A DNA stretch of 64,000 nt from Paraburkholderia ultramafica (lineage in GTDB: Bacteria; Pseudomonadota; Gammaproteobacteria; Burkholderiales; Burkholderiaceae). This document shows, piece by piece, positions 1 to 8,650 of the stretch (its first letter is position 1; each line of letters opens with the position of its first letter). The translations under genes and the position numbers were made by a program. The stretch is from the NCBI RefSeq assembly GCF_902859915.1, contig NZ_CADIKK010000003.1, forward strand, positions 124,001 to 188,000. Reading direction: 5' to 3'. The notes under the pieces are model-generated. The model worked only from the letters and a program-made list of their open reading frames with translations, made no database searches and was not told the origin of the DNA.

Positions 1-733
1 GCGAGCGTTCACCGAAACCGAGAATCGCCCCAAGAATATTGTTGAAGTCGTGCGCGACACCGCCCGCGAACGTGCCAAGCGCCTCGAGCTTTTGCGACTG
101 CCGCAACTGGCTTTCGAGACTCCGCCGTTCCTGCTCGTCGGCGAGCCTCTGCGTGATGTCTTCGACGGTGGCGATGATCATGTCCTCGGCGTCCCGGTCC
201 GACGCCTGGTGCGACCTGAAGACGCGCGCAACGCTCATGTCGGTCCAGACGACGCGGCCGTCGCGGTGCAGGTAGCGCTTTTGAAACCGGACCCTGTCGC
301 TATCGCCCCGCACCAGCTGATCGATGTGCTTCTGCGTCAGCGCCCTGTCGTCGGGATGCGTGATGTCGAGCGCGCGGCGTTCGGAGAGTTCGCGGTCGCT
401 GTAGCCAACCATCTGCTGAAAAGCCGGATTAGCCATCAGATACCGGTCATGGGCGCGCAGCACGAGAATTCCGACCGGAGCGTTCTCGAACACCGTGCGC
501 CACCGCTGTTCGCTCGCGCGCATTGCCCTGTTGACGTTCTCGAGTCGCCGCATATGGGCAATCAGCACATACACGAGCAGGATCACGAATACGGAAACCA
601 GGCCGGCGCGAACGGGTATGTTTGCCACGAACGTTGCGCAAACCAGCAAAACGGCAAGGCATCCGGCGAGCACCGTGGCCCAGTATTTTCGTGCCGGCAC
701 AAGCGGACGGCTATGTAACGCGCTATTTGACAT
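1..733 (-). CDS. PAS-domain sensor histidine kinase, N-terminal part (C-terminus lies outside the window)
   Basis: Read on the minus strand from an ATG at 733, this frame stays open to base 1. The protein starts with two likely membrane segments (about residues 18-35 and 41-58), then a PAS domain that opens with [16 protein letters not shown] and contains the HRDGRVVW stretch. A short helical linker ([20 protein letters not shown]) leads into the phosphoacceptor box [12 protein letters not shown], whose His is the autophosphorylation site. The HDFNN box is typical of the HisKA subclass found in many hybrid kinases. The ATPase domain, and any receiver domain, would lie to the left of the window. 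It is divergent from the stand-alone receiver gene at 863, so the two may be partners. The signal is unknown. The family call is secure; the start is the most upstream ATG that keeps both membrane helices. Confidence 0.85.
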   Translation of the reverse strand, partial: MSNSALHSRPLVPARKYWATVLAGCLAVLLVCATFVANIPVRAGLVSVFVILLVYVLIAHMRRLENVNRAMRASEQRWRTVFENAPVGILVLRAHDRYLMANPAFQQMVGYSDRELSERRALDITHPDDRALTQKHIDQLVRGDSDRVRFQKRYLHRDGRVVWTDMSVARVFRSHQASDRDAEDMIIATVEDITQRLADEQERRSLESQLRQSQKLEALGTFAGGVAHDFNNILGAILGFGERS

Positions 734-862
734 GGGTGCTCGGCTACGACAGCCTCCGCTTGTTGTCGGCCTCGATTTCAACTGTAACGCCCGAAAACGC
801 GACTTGAAACGTCTACGCAACCGGAAACTGCTGGAATCGAAGGCGATGGAGGCGCACCGGAG

Positions 863-1297
863 ATGCCTCCCTTGTATTCGGAGCAGCTTGTGGATTCGCC
901 GCAGGATCTAAACGTCTTGATCATCGAAGAGGACCCGTCCATTCGAGAGCTAGTTTCGCTGTTTTTGCGCGATGCTGGGCACCGTGTCATCGAGTCCAGC
1001 GCGCGCGAGGCCGTGGAACTCCCACGAACGCTGGACATTTCGGTGATCGTCCTGGATTGCAATTCGCCGAAAGCCGCGTCGGCGCAGACCACGATCCGGC
1101 GCCTTCGTTTGCGCTTTCCCTCCGCAGCCGTCATCGTCATTTCCGGGTACTTTCCCGCCCATGCAACTTGTCATGCCGAGTTCGCGTCCACACTCGGCGC
1201 CCAGGGCACGCTTGGCAAACCATTCGCGTGTCAGGAACTCATCGCGCTCGTAAAAACGCTGTCCGCGTCGGTCGCGGAGAGAAACGCGACGCAATAG
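863..1297 (+). CDS. Stand-alone response regulator receiver protein
   Basis: A 144-residue protein made of a single CheY-like receiver domain after a short N-terminal tail. The acidic pocket is E22/E23/D24, the likely phosphoacceptor is D65 (VIVLDCNSP), the Thr/Ser switch position is S94 and the conserved Lys is K119 (LGKPF). There is no output domain. It resembles the detached or terminal receiver domains used with hybrid kinases that carry the HDFNN box, and it lies divergent to exactly such a kinase, 129 bp away. A GGAGG at about 848-852 could be its ribosome site. It probably works in a phosphorelay or as a modulator of the neighbouring kinase; this is inferred from position only. Confidence 0.75.
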   Translation: MPPLYSEQLVDSPQDLNVLIIEEDPSIRELVSLFLRDAGHRVIESSAREAVELPRTLDISVIVLDCNSPKAASAQTTIRRLRLRFPSAAVIVISGYFPAHATCHAEFASTLGAQGTLGKPFACQELIALVKTLSASVAERNATQ

Positions 1298-1361
1298 CCC
1301 GGCACTTTCCACAACGCTCTCATTGATCGTCGGGCAACCAGGCGCCTGGTGCCGCTCAGGC

Positions 1362-2126
1362 TCAAGTCGCTGCCTTGTCCTCGGCCCATCCGGCGGCTCC
1401 GCTGAGCTTTTCCACCGGCACGTCCAATACATATCCCGCACCCCGCACCGTCCGAATGAACACCGGCTGCGACGGATCGGGCTCGATCTTGCGCCGCAGG
1501 CGGAGAATCTGAACGTCGATCGAGCGGTCGTAGACATCGTCGTACAAGCGGCTCGATTCGAGCAGCTGATCCCGGGATAGCACGCATCCCGGTGCCGCTA
1601 GAAACGCGCTGAGCAAACAGAACTCGCCATTGGTCAGCTCGACCGGCGTTCCTGCCGGGTCGGTCAATCTGCGCGTTCCAACGTTCAACTCCCACTGTGC
1701 AAAACGATAGGCCCGAGCATCCGAGTCACGCCCAATTGCCGGCGCAGACGCGCCAGCGCGCCTCAAGAGCGCGCGGATGCGCGCAAGCAGTTCGCGGGTG
1801 CTAAATGGCTTGGTCAGGTAGTCGTCGGCACCAAGTTCCAGTGCCATCACGCGATCGGCTTCGTCGCGCTTGCCCGAGACGATGATGATCGGCAAATTTG
1901 AGCGTGCGCGAAGTTGACGGGCGATCTGCACCCCGTCTTCTCCAGGCATGCGCAGATCCAGAATGATCAGATCGATGGCGAAAGCCTGCAAGGCGGCGGT
2001 CATCTCCGCACCGCCGGAAGCGACCGTGACCCGCATGTCGTTGTCGCTGAGATACCCGGCTAACAATTCACGGATGGCTGGGTCGTCGTCGACCGCAAGC
2101 ACGTGAGGAAGATTGACGCCCGTCAT
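1362..2126 (-). CDS. OmpR/PhoB-family DNA-binding response regulator
   Basis: This 254-residue protein has a receiver domain (residues about 6-120) with acidic residues D13-D15, phosphoacceptor D57 (LIILDLRMPGEDG) and K106 (YLTKPF). A C-terminal winged-helix domain (about 140-240) shows the family's EFCLLSAFLAAPG, RDQLL, RSIDVQILRLRRKIE and RTVRGAGYVL elements. It is a transcription factor activated by phosphorylation. No HATPase gene is adjacent on the same strand, so it is either an orphan or partnered with the kinase truncated at the left window edge. The 3' end converges on the stand-alone receiver gene. The target genes are not evident. Confidence 0.9.
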   Translation of the reverse strand: MTGVNLPHVLAVDDDPAIRELLAGYLSDNDMRVTVASGGAEMTAALQAFAIDLIILDLRMPGEDGVQIARQLRARSNLPIIIVSGKRDEADRVMALELGADDYLTKPFSTRELLARIRALLRRAGASAPAIGRDSDARAYRFAQWELNVGTRRLTDPAGTPVELTNGEFCLLSAFLAAPGCVLSRDQLLESSRLYDDVYDRSIDVQILRLRRKIEPDPSQPVFIRTVRGAGYVLDVPVEKLSGAAGWAEDKAAT

Positions 2127-2288
2127 CGCTCGGATACTCGTAAAGGTCTGGAAGAATTATAGCCACCTTGACGGTCTTGCCAGTGAATATGAATAGCCAC
2201 GCGAAGTAGCCCCGCAAAGCTCGATACGATGTCGCAGTACTGGAAGGGGATGCAATCACCTTTGAATGCCGCAGATGCCCGGAAATCG

Positions 2289-2924
2289 TCAAGTGCGATG
2301 CGACAGCCCTTCAAGCACCATCTGAACGGTACCTTCGATCAGCCGGGTAGCCGGAATTTTTGGATCGACCGGAGCGCCTCGGCCAGCTGCGAGCAGGCTC
2401 GCCGCGCCATGCATCGCCGCCCATGCCGCCCATGCATCGACGGTAAGCACGGCGTCAGAACGCGTGCCCCCGGTAGCCTCCGCGATCGAGGAGCGGAGAA
2501 CGTGAAACGATGCAAGCGCCGCTGTCAGGACCTCCTGATCGTCGTTCTGCCCGGCGCTCAGATAGCGGAACATCAGGAAAAAGATTGCCGGATGCTTGAG
2601 AGCGAACTCGACATACGCATGCAGAACGATTCGTAGCCGTTCCAGCGGATCGCTCACGGAGCGTGTTCGCTTCTGGCGCGTAGACGTCAACCGCGAAAAA
2701 CCCTCAACCGCGACCGCCGCAAGCAAGGCGTCCTTATTCCGGAAGTGATGAAAAGATGCTCCTGGCGACACGCCGGCCCGACGCGACACGTCGCGCAAAC
2801 TGATATCTTTTCCACCTGCCTCGACCACCGCCTCCCACCCGTACTCGAGCAGGGTCCGGCGGAGGTCTCCGTGGTGGTACTTTCGCTCATTGGCGATCGC
2901 GTTGGGATTGGTTGCGGTGGACAT
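2289..2924 (-). CDS. TetR/AcrR-family transcriptional regulator
   Basis: The protein is 211 residues from an ATG at 2924; an in-frame ATG 33 bases further upstream gives an unlikely N-terminus. The N-terminal helix-turn-helix reads GGKDISLRDVSRRAGVSPGA followed by FHHFRNKDALL, the standard TetR DNA-binding signature. The C-terminal part is the variable ligand-binding and dimer domain, with a WHG-like FMFRYLSAGQ region. It lies downstream of the broken aldehyde dehydrogenase and the carotenoid oxygenase, all on the minus strand. A perfect 8-bp inverted repeat just before the oxygenase start (5414-5436) has the size and symmetry of a TetR operator, so this protein is the obvious candidate regulator of that gene; this link is an inference. 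Confidence 0.88.
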   Translation of the reverse strand: MSTATNPNAIANERKYHHGDLRRTLLEYGWEAVVEAGGKDISLRDVSRRAGVSPGASFHHFRNKDALLAAVAVEGFSRLTSTRQKRTRSVSDPLERLRIVLHAYVEFALKHPAIFFLMFRYLSAGQNDDQEVLTAALASFHVLRSSIAEATGGTRSDAVLTVDAWAAWAAMHGAASLLAAGRGAPVDPKIPATRLIEGTVQMVLEGLSHRT

Positions 2925-2987
2925 ACCCCAAATCTTACAACACCCGAACGCCACCACGCTCCAGGACGCAGGTCTTCATCAATTCAC

Positions 2988-3815
2988 CTATGCACCGACC
3001 ACGCCACCCACGCCGGCAAGGCACACATACTTGATTTCCAGATATTCATCGAGACCCTGCCGTGAGCCTTCGCGTCCGAGTCCCGACTGTTTGACTCCCC
3101 CAAACGGGGCGACCTCCGATGAAATAAGGCCCGTGTTCACACCGACCATCCCCACTTCGAGCGCCTCCGCCACACTCCATATCCGCGCGAGATCCCGGGA
3201 GAAGAGGTACGCGGCCAAGCCGAATTGGGTGTCGTTCGCAAGGCGCACCGCTTCCTGCGTATCGCTCACGCGAATGACGGGGGCGATCGGACCGAACGTT
3301 TCTTCTCGAGCGGCTAGCGCATCCTTCGGTACATCAGCCAGGACGGTCGGCTGTTAGAATCGGCCGCCGGCCGGCGATAGTCCCCCACCTGCCAGCACTC
3401 GCGCGCCTCGGGAAATGGCGTCCTCAACATGCAGTCGAACTTTGCGGACCGCGGAATCGTCAATGAGCGGACCGATATCGGATGACTCGTCGAAGCCGTC
3501 ACCGACCTGCATGGACGTGACTCGCGCACTGAAGCGCTCGATGAAGGCGTCATAGAGGTTATCCACTACGTAGATGCGGTTCGCGCCAACGCACGACTGT
3601 CCTCCATTACGGAATTTGGCCTGCAGCGCTCCCTCGACAGCAACATCGACGTCAGCATCTTCGAGAACCAGCAGCGGAGCATTGCCACCGAGTTCAAGCG
3701 ACAGTCGCTTGATTGTCGGCGCAGATTGGGCCGTCAAGAGTGAGCCAATGGCGGACGACCCCGTGAACGTAAGCTTTCGCACACGTTGATCACTCGTCAG
3801 TACACGCCCGATCGG
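2988..3815 (-). pseudogene. GabD-like aldehyde dehydrogenase, 5'-truncated and interrupted by an in-frame stop
   Basis: One continuous minus-strand frame encodes the C-terminal half of a succinate-semialdehyde/NAD-dependent aldehyde dehydrogenase. It begins near PIGRVLTSDQRVRKLTFTGS, contains the catalytic Glu motif (LSLELGGNAP) and the catalytic Cys motif (FRNGGQSCVGANR), then GGRF, and continues QPTVLADV through ETFGPIAPV to the usual C-terminus ([13 protein letters not shown]). Between GGRF and QPTVL there is a TAA at about 3355, where relatives have Tyr, so a single nonsense change splits the frame. The first 200 or more residues, including most of the NAD fold, are missing; the carotenoid oxygenase gene occupies that position. 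It is clearly inactive as a full enzyme. It may once have oxidised the aldehyde product of the neighbouring oxygenase. Confidence 0.88.
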
Positions 3816-3875
3816 CCACCAGACATGTGTCGCACAGAAGCTCAGGGCGTTGAAGAATCAGTCGCTCAATCCGCT

Positions 3876-5408
3876 TCATGCAATCTCTCCCGATACGAAT
3901 TGTCCGTGGAAGCCACACGGCATGTGATGAGGCAGAAATGCCTTCGCCATCGGCTCGAGGGTTGCCGGGTCCAGCGCCATCACGTAGGACCGGCCCACCG
4001 TCCCGTCCAGGACGACCGAGAGCAAAATGCCGTCATCCTCGCGCTGCCCACCCGGGCGCCTGACAAAAACCGGCTCGCCCGGGAAATGACCGGGTTGCGA
4101 CCACGTCGTGAATCGCCCAGACTCAGTATCAACCGAGGCCAGCTGATTGTAGAAAATCATCTCAGGATCGTTGCTGATGCCGGTGCTATAGAAACGGCTG
4201 TAACGTCGTCCGTTGTGACGCGAATAGTCAATCGTCGGCAGTTCTACGGTCACCGGTGCCAACTCTTCTTCGGTAGCTGCGCCTGTCGCGAGATTCAATC
4301 GGAACCGGACGGGACGCGCGTGCGAGCGAAGCTCTGGCACACGCTCATGCGTCAGCCGGCCACCTTCACGCCGCAGTTCAGGATTGAGATACAGCTCCGC
4401 AACATGACTGCCGTCGTCGTATGCCGCGACATCCAGCACGATCGAATCCCCCTCGTCGTAAGCATTGATCGTGTGCATGACGTATGACGGGCGTACCTCA
4501 AAGCGTCGCACCAAACGGCCCGTCGCTTGCTCAAGAACGTGAAGGATCATCGGAGTCCCTTCTCGCCATGCAAGCGACTCGAGGAATGAACCGCCATCGC
4601 GAAGCACGGAGACGTCGGCGCGCAACGGGCTTTCCGGGAACACGAGGTACTTTTCGGTCACGCAAAACGCGTGAACATAGGCCGGCGCATCCGTCTGAAC
4701 AACGCCGATAGGCTCCCGGCGGAGGGTGCCAGGTCGAATCCGATAAAAGTTGTAGGCGGTCGATCGCTGCGCATCGCCTGGTTGCGTGAAGTAGTTGACG
4801 ATGTCGCCGTTGGGCGCGAGCTGGCAATGTGCGGTAGTTCCGCGCCGGAACCATTCAACCTCGTTACCGGCGCAATCTTCTCGTTGCAGGACATCGTCCC
4901 AGATGATTGGCCCTTTTGTCTCGAGCGTCTCGAGATCGTACGCCATGGCAAGCGTGCTTCCGTCAGTGAGCGCGACGTGTTGGTCAGCAAAGCGTGCGAA
5001 AGCGACGCCGGCGTTGACGTCAGGCATCCCACCACGTTTGAGATCTTCTGTCAGCAGCCGGGCGCGATCCGGGTCCAGGCGAGTCCCAAAGACGGGGTAG
5101 CCCAATTTGCGGTGCTCGATGACGTATTCGTACGACCGGCTTCGCAAGAAGCGGTTGCGATAGCTCACAGCACCGTTGCGGAACCCAAAACGATGAAGCA
5201 TTGCGTAGCCATCAAAGTGATGGTTCAGAGGTTCGTCACCGGCCTCGAACATCGCCGGACCGTTACGAAGAAGACTTCCGGATAGCCAGTCCGGAAAGTG
5301 CCCTTCTGTCGGAACGCTTTCCAGAAGCAGTTCTGAGGTAAGTGTCTTGAAACCAGCTGCATGAAGCGGTGCTGCGCCAACGGATAATGAATGACCAGTC
5401 ATGACCAA
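3876..5408 (-). CDS. Carotenoid oxygenase family protein (RPE65/BCO/lignostilbene dioxygenase superfamily)
   Basis: A full-length 510-residue protein of the seven-bladed propeller non-haem iron oxygenases. The four expected Fe(II)-ligand histidines are visible at H194 (TTAHCQL), H246 (AYVHAFC), H312 (YVMHTINAYDEGD) and H501 (FHGQFVSGE). The N-terminal LLRNGPAMFEAGDEPLNHHF resembles the animal RPE65/BCO entry motif more than plant enzymes. These enzymes cleave a C=C bond of a carotenoid, apocarotenoid or stilbene into two carbonyl products. The real substrate cannot be told from sequence. No carotenoid biosynthesis gene is in the window, so a scavenged or aromatic stilbene substrate is possible. 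The start at 5408 lies 5 bp from a perfect inverted repeat; an alternative ATG lies two codons in. A likely aldehyde-oxidising partner downstream is decayed. Confidence 0.92.
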   Translation of the reverse strand: MVMTGHSLSVGAAPLHAAGFKTLTSELLLESVPTEGHFPDWLSGSLLRNGPAMFEAGDEPLNHHFDGYAMLHRFGFRNGAVSYRNRFLRSRSYEYVIEHRKLGYPVFGTRLDPDRARLLTEDLKRGGMPDVNAGVAFARFADQHVALTDGSTLAMAYDLETLETKGPIIWDDVLQREDCAGNEVEWFRRGTTAHCQLAPNGDIVNYFTQPGDAQRSTAYNFYRIRPGTLRREPIGVVQTDAPAYVHAFCVTEKYLVFPESPLRADVSVLRDGGSFLESLAWREGTPMILHVLEQATGRLVRRFEVRPSYVMHTINAYDEGDSIVLDVAAYDDGSHVAELYLNPELRREGGRLTHERVPELRSHARPVRFRLNLATGAATEEELAPVTVELPTIDYSRHNGRRYSRFYSTGISNDPEMIFYNQLASVDTESGRFTTWSQPGHFPGEPVFVRRPGGQREDDGILLSVVLDGTVGRSYVMALDPATLEPMAKAFLPHHMPCGFHGQFVSGEIA

Positions 5409-5413
5409 CCCTC

Positions 5414-5436
5414 CAATCTAAGCAGTGATTAGATTG
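5414..5436. promoter_or_regulatory. Perfect 8-bp inverted repeat, candidate repressor operator
   Basis: The arms CAATCTAA and TTAGATTG are separated by GCAGTGA, giving a 23-bp operator-sized palindrome immediately upstream of the carotenoid oxygenase start codon. Its size and place fit a TetR-type repressor site, and a TetR gene lies two genes downstream. It is seen directly in sequence; binding is inferred. Confidence 0.55.
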
Positions 5437-5617
5437 TACGTCCGAAAATCCTCAAACCTGGGAAATCTGATTACACACGCCGATGGCGGCTATTGAAAAT
5501 CAACGATACAACACGCTGACAAGCGACGTTCAAGCACTGATGAGCGGTTACAGCGCGGACCGACGTGTCCGTCCATTATTCGGGCCATGTGAGCGGCATT
5601 TGGCGACGTCAATCCAG

Positions 5618-5911
5618 TCAACCCGCCACTTGCTCCCGCATCCATTCATAAAACGCCCGAATTTCCGCTTCACGCGGATGGTGTTCGCGCCAGCTTATGA
5701 AGTATTCGAGACTCGCGGGCACGCAGACCGTGCCGATCTGCACCAGGGCACCTTTCTCGATCGCATCGCGCACCAGCAGGCGCCGCGTCGTCACCGCGCC
5801 CTGACGGGCAATGGCCGCCTGCAGCAACGAGTCGGGAGTGTCGAAGATAGGGCCGAACGCGTGCAGCTCAACTTCTCCAGCGGTCCAGTCCGCCTGCCGA
5901 TGCGTTTGCAT
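5618..5911 (-). pseudogene. LysR-family regulator, C-terminal substrate-domain remnant
   Basis: About 97 codons match the end of the LysR co-inducer domain of the GcvA type: GPIFDTPDSLLQAAIARQGA, then RRLLVRDAIEKGALVQIG, ending YFISWREHHPREAEIRAFYEWMREQ. The helix-turn-helix and the first two thirds of the effector domain are absent. Upstream sequence passes straight into the 3' end of the DUF934 gene, so the remnant marks a deletion or recombination join. It has no function as a regulator. Confidence 0.75.
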
Positions 5912-5961
5912 CGGCAGGCGGCTCGCCGGTTCCTTGGGTCAACCCCGGTGCATTTCCCGTA

Positions 5962-6402
5962 TCAGCCGGATGTCTCGCGTGCCGTCGCTCCACCTTGATC
6001 CAGGCACGGGGAACGCTGGAAGGGCGCATTGTGAATAACGTCGCCTTGATAGAACGCAGGGAAGCGGTCGAGCTGGCGCTTCGCTTCAGCCGGGTCAATA
6101 CCGTCTTTCAAGACAGCACTTGAAAACCCGGTTCGCTCCATCTGGATCAACTGATCGACGAGCACGTCGCCTGTTGCCCGCAGATCGCCTTTAAAGCCCA
6201 GCCGGCGGCGCAACAGATACGCCTGACTGTAAGCCCGCCCATCGGTGAAATGAGGGAAGTGGAGCTCGACGCGCTCGGCGCTGGCGACTGCATCCTTGCG
6301 CGCGTTCGGGTCTTCGTCGTTGGCGAGTGAAACAACTTGCCGGCTGGGGTCCGACGTGTGTTCAGGTAACGTAAGAAGCCTGATGCGTGTCGTGCCGTTC
6401 AT
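5962..6402 (-). CDS. DUF934 protein, sulfite-reduction accessory
   Basis: A 146-residue protein whose start overlaps the cysI stop by four bases. The core FTDGRAYSQAYLLRRRLGFKGDLRATGDVLVDQL is the DUF934 signature. In proteobacteria this family is found next to cysI and cysH and is thought to help siroheme sulfite reductase, perhaps replacing a flavoprotein role, but its biochemistry is not settled. Translational coupling to cysI is likely. The last 25 or so residues (from about NAPFQRSPCLDQGG) do not look like the usual C-terminus and abut a LysR remnant, so the tail may have been replaced during rearrangement. Confidence 0.85.
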   Translation of the reverse strand: MNGTTRIRLLTLPEHTSDPSRQVVSLANDEDPNARKDAVASAERVELHFPHFTDGRAYSQAYLLRRRLGFKGDLRATGDVLVDQLIQMERTGFSSAVLKDGIDPAEAKRQLDRFPAFYQGDVIHNAPFQRSPCLDQGGATARETSG

Positions 6403-8189
6403 GCCAGTTTCTCCATCGGCGTGCGCACGCGATCCGCGGCCATCTTGAACGGTTCGAGGCCCGCCCGCCGTACCGTTTCGACGAAGGACTCGCGCCTTCC
6501 CCCAATCTCCGCCCGCAGGTCAAGATAGGCCGAAAGCAGAGCCTCGACGACCTCGGGCACCTCGATTGCAGAAAACGACGGGCCGATGACCTTGCCCGGC
6601 TGCGCGGGACCGCTTGCGTTCGAGCCATCTGAACCGCCTAGCGTTACCTGATACCACTCCTTGCCGTCCTTGTCGACACCGAGGATGCCCATATGCCCGC
6701 TATGGTGATGGCCGCACGAATTGATGCAGCCGCTGATATGAAGGTCGATTTCGCCGATGTCGTTGAGTTCATCCAGATCCTGGTAGCGCTCGGTGATGGC
6801 TTGTGCGACCGGAAGGGAGCGGGCATTGGCGAGTGCGCAGAAATCCCCGCCGGGGCAGGAGATCATATCGGTGAGCAACTTCACGTTCGCGCTAGCGAGT
6901 CCTGCATCACGCGCCGCCTGCCAGAGCGGCAGCAGCTCGTTGGCGTGCACCCAGGGCAACACGATATTCTGCGAATGGGTGACGCGCGCTTCTCCCGCGG
7001 AGAACCGATCGACCAGATCGGCCACCCGATCGAGCTGGTCGGCCGACGCGTCACCGGGCGCCTGAAGCAGGCGCTTGAATGAGAGCGTGACGATCCGCGT
7101 CGACGGGTCCTTATGCCGCGCGACATTGCGCTGGAGCCAGTGTTCGAGTTGCGGCGTCTCGATGGCCGCTGCGTCCAACGCCGTGAGCGCTTCAGGTTCG
7201 ATCCGGGCAACCGTCGAGGGCCTTTGCGGCGGCACGAAGCATGCGCTGACGCGATCGAGCTCTGCCTGCGGAATAGTGTGTGGGCCGCCGTCGTGCTCGA
7301 CGATCTGACGGAACTCTTCCTCGACCTCGTCAATGTAACGCTGGCCTTCTGCCTTCACCAGAATCTTGATCCGTGCCTTGTACTTGTTGTCGCGCCGACC
7401 ATACTGATTGTAGACGCGGACCACCGCCTCGATGTAATTCATGATGTGCTGCCAAGGCAGAAACTCACGCAGCACAGTACCGATGACGGGAGTGCGCCCC
7501 ATGCCACCGCCGACCGTGATGCGAAACCCCAATTCGCCAGCATCGTTGCGCAGCAGGCGAAGGCCGACGTCATGCCAGTCAGTCGCGGCGCGGACTTCGC
7601 TCGCGCCGGTGATCGCGATCTTGAACTTTCGCGGCAGGAACGCGAACTCGGGATGCAGCGTGGTCCATTGGCGCATGATTTCCGCAAAAGGGCGCGGGTC
7701 GGCGATTTCGTCTGGCGCTACCCCAGCCCGTTCGTCACAGGAAATGTTGCGAATGCAGTTGCCGCTTGTCTGGATTCCATGCATGTTGACGGTCGCAAGC
7801 AGTTCCATCACATCGGCCGCTTTCGATAGTGGAATCCAGTTGAACTGGACATTGGTTCTCGTCGTGAAATGAGCGTGGTGGGTGGGAAGACGCACGGTGC
7901 CCAGTTTGCGCTGCGCCTCGAGAGCGCTGCGGTACACGTCCGCCTCCGGCTCGTCGTACTCGCGTGCCACGCGAGCGAGTACCCGAAGTTGCGCGCTCGA
8001 CAGTTCCCCATAAGGCACCGCGACGCGCAGCATCGGCGCATGTCGCTGAACATACCAGCCGTTCTGCAGGCGCAGCGGTCTGAATTCATCCTCGCTCAGC
8101 TTGCCGCTTTGCCAGCGTTCAATCTGGTCGCGAAACTGCGCGGCCCGGCTGAGGATGAAGGCTTTGTCGAATTCGTTGTATTGGTACAT
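6399..8189 (-). CDS. cysI: Sulfite (or nitrite) reductase haemoprotein beta-component
   Basis: The protein is 596 residues. Two ferredoxin-like/haemoprotein repeats are present. The 4Fe-4S/siroheme cysteines are C445 and C451 (CPGGDFC) and C488 and C492 (SGCINSCGHHH), the expected C-x5-C and C-x3-C pairs. The enzyme reduces sulfite to sulfide with six electrons in cysteine biosynthesis. In related genomes it is followed by DUF934, cysH, cysD and cysN; here only DUF934 follows. No flavoprotein cysJ is nearby, so electrons probably come from ferredoxin, as in other DUF934-linked systems (inference). The start at 8189 gives the typical MYQYNEFD N-terminus; no strong Shine-Dalgarno precedes it. 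Confidence 0.93.
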   Translation of the reverse strand: MYQYNEFDKAFILSRAAQFRDQIERWQSGKLSEDEFRPLRLQNGWYVQRHAPMLRVAVPYGELSSAQLRVLARVAREYDEPEADVYRSALEAQRKLGTVRLPTHHAHFTTRTNVQFNWIPLSKAADVMELLATVNMHGIQTSGNCIRNISCDERAGVAPDEIADPRPFAEIMRQWTTLHPEFAFLPRKFKIAITGASEVRAATDWHDVGLRLLRNDAGELGFRITVGGGMGRTPVIGTVLREFLPWQHIMNYIEAVVRVYNQYGRRDNKYKARIKILVKAEGQRYIDEVEEEFRQIVEHDGGPHTIPQAELDRVSACFVPPQRPSTVARIEPEALTALDAAAIETPQLEHWLQRNVARHKDPSTRIVTLSFKRLLQAPGDASADQLDRVADLVDRFSAGEARVTHSQNIVLPWVHANELLPLWQAARDAGLASANVKLLTDMISCPGGDFCALANARSLPVAQAITERYQDLDELNDIGEIDLHISGCINSCGHHHSGHMGILGVDKDGKEWYQVTLGGSDGSNASGPAQPGKVIGPSFSAIEVPEVVEALLSAYLDLRAEIGGRRESFVETVRRAGLEPFKMAADRVRTPMEKLA

Positions 8190-8650
8190 GATGGAGGTTG
8201 GAAAGCAGAGCCGGCATATCGGGGCACGTCAATTCGGCCTGACGCATATAACCCGCAGACGTCCGGCCGAGGAACAGCTCGAAGCGTGTCTTCCAGACAC
8301 GGCAGAGCTTCATCTGCCCGGAACTGTCGGCTCGTCCTCTTTTGCGAAAGTACGAAATCAGGCGCATCTGTTGCCTGAATGCTTTTGGCATTCACGGATG
8401 AGTGACAATAGTCCACGTCACGTTGCGCTTAAAGAAGCAGATTGCGCCAGAAGTTGCGCAGCAGTTCGGGAGCGTCGCCTTGTTCGGGCGTTGGAACTGT
8501 GTGAATTGCCGCACTCAATACGGCAGGGACGAGGGCGTACGGCGGTGCTGAGGCGTTGACACATTTGCGCTGACGTATAAGCGCCGCACTTCAAACGGTC
8601 TTTGAGGCTGCACCACGCTATCCGCGTGTATCGCAGCCATCAGGGGTGAT
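8190..8650. other. 461-bp non-coding stretch upstream of cysI
   Basis: No convincing gene is present on either strand. It must hold the cysI promoter. A 7-bp inverted repeat (TGAATGC, 5-base loop, GCATTCA) at 8376-8394 is the clearest element and could be a regulator site. A second short segment around 8571-8625 may belong to the 3' end of the MocR transcription unit. I could not define a CysB site by eye. Confidence 0.4.
8376..8394. promoter_or_regulatory. Inverted repeat in the cysI upstream region
   Basis: TGAATGC and GCATTCA flank TTTTG, about 180 bases upstream of the cysI start. The run of T is internal to the loop and there is no T-tract after the stem, so it is not an intrinsic terminator. 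It may be an operator, or an incidental palindrome. Confidence 0.3.

Noticed and set aside
50..718. 222-codon plus-strand frame over the histidine kinase
   Set aside because: The minus-strand frame has a PAS domain and HDFNN box, so the plus frame is its shadow.
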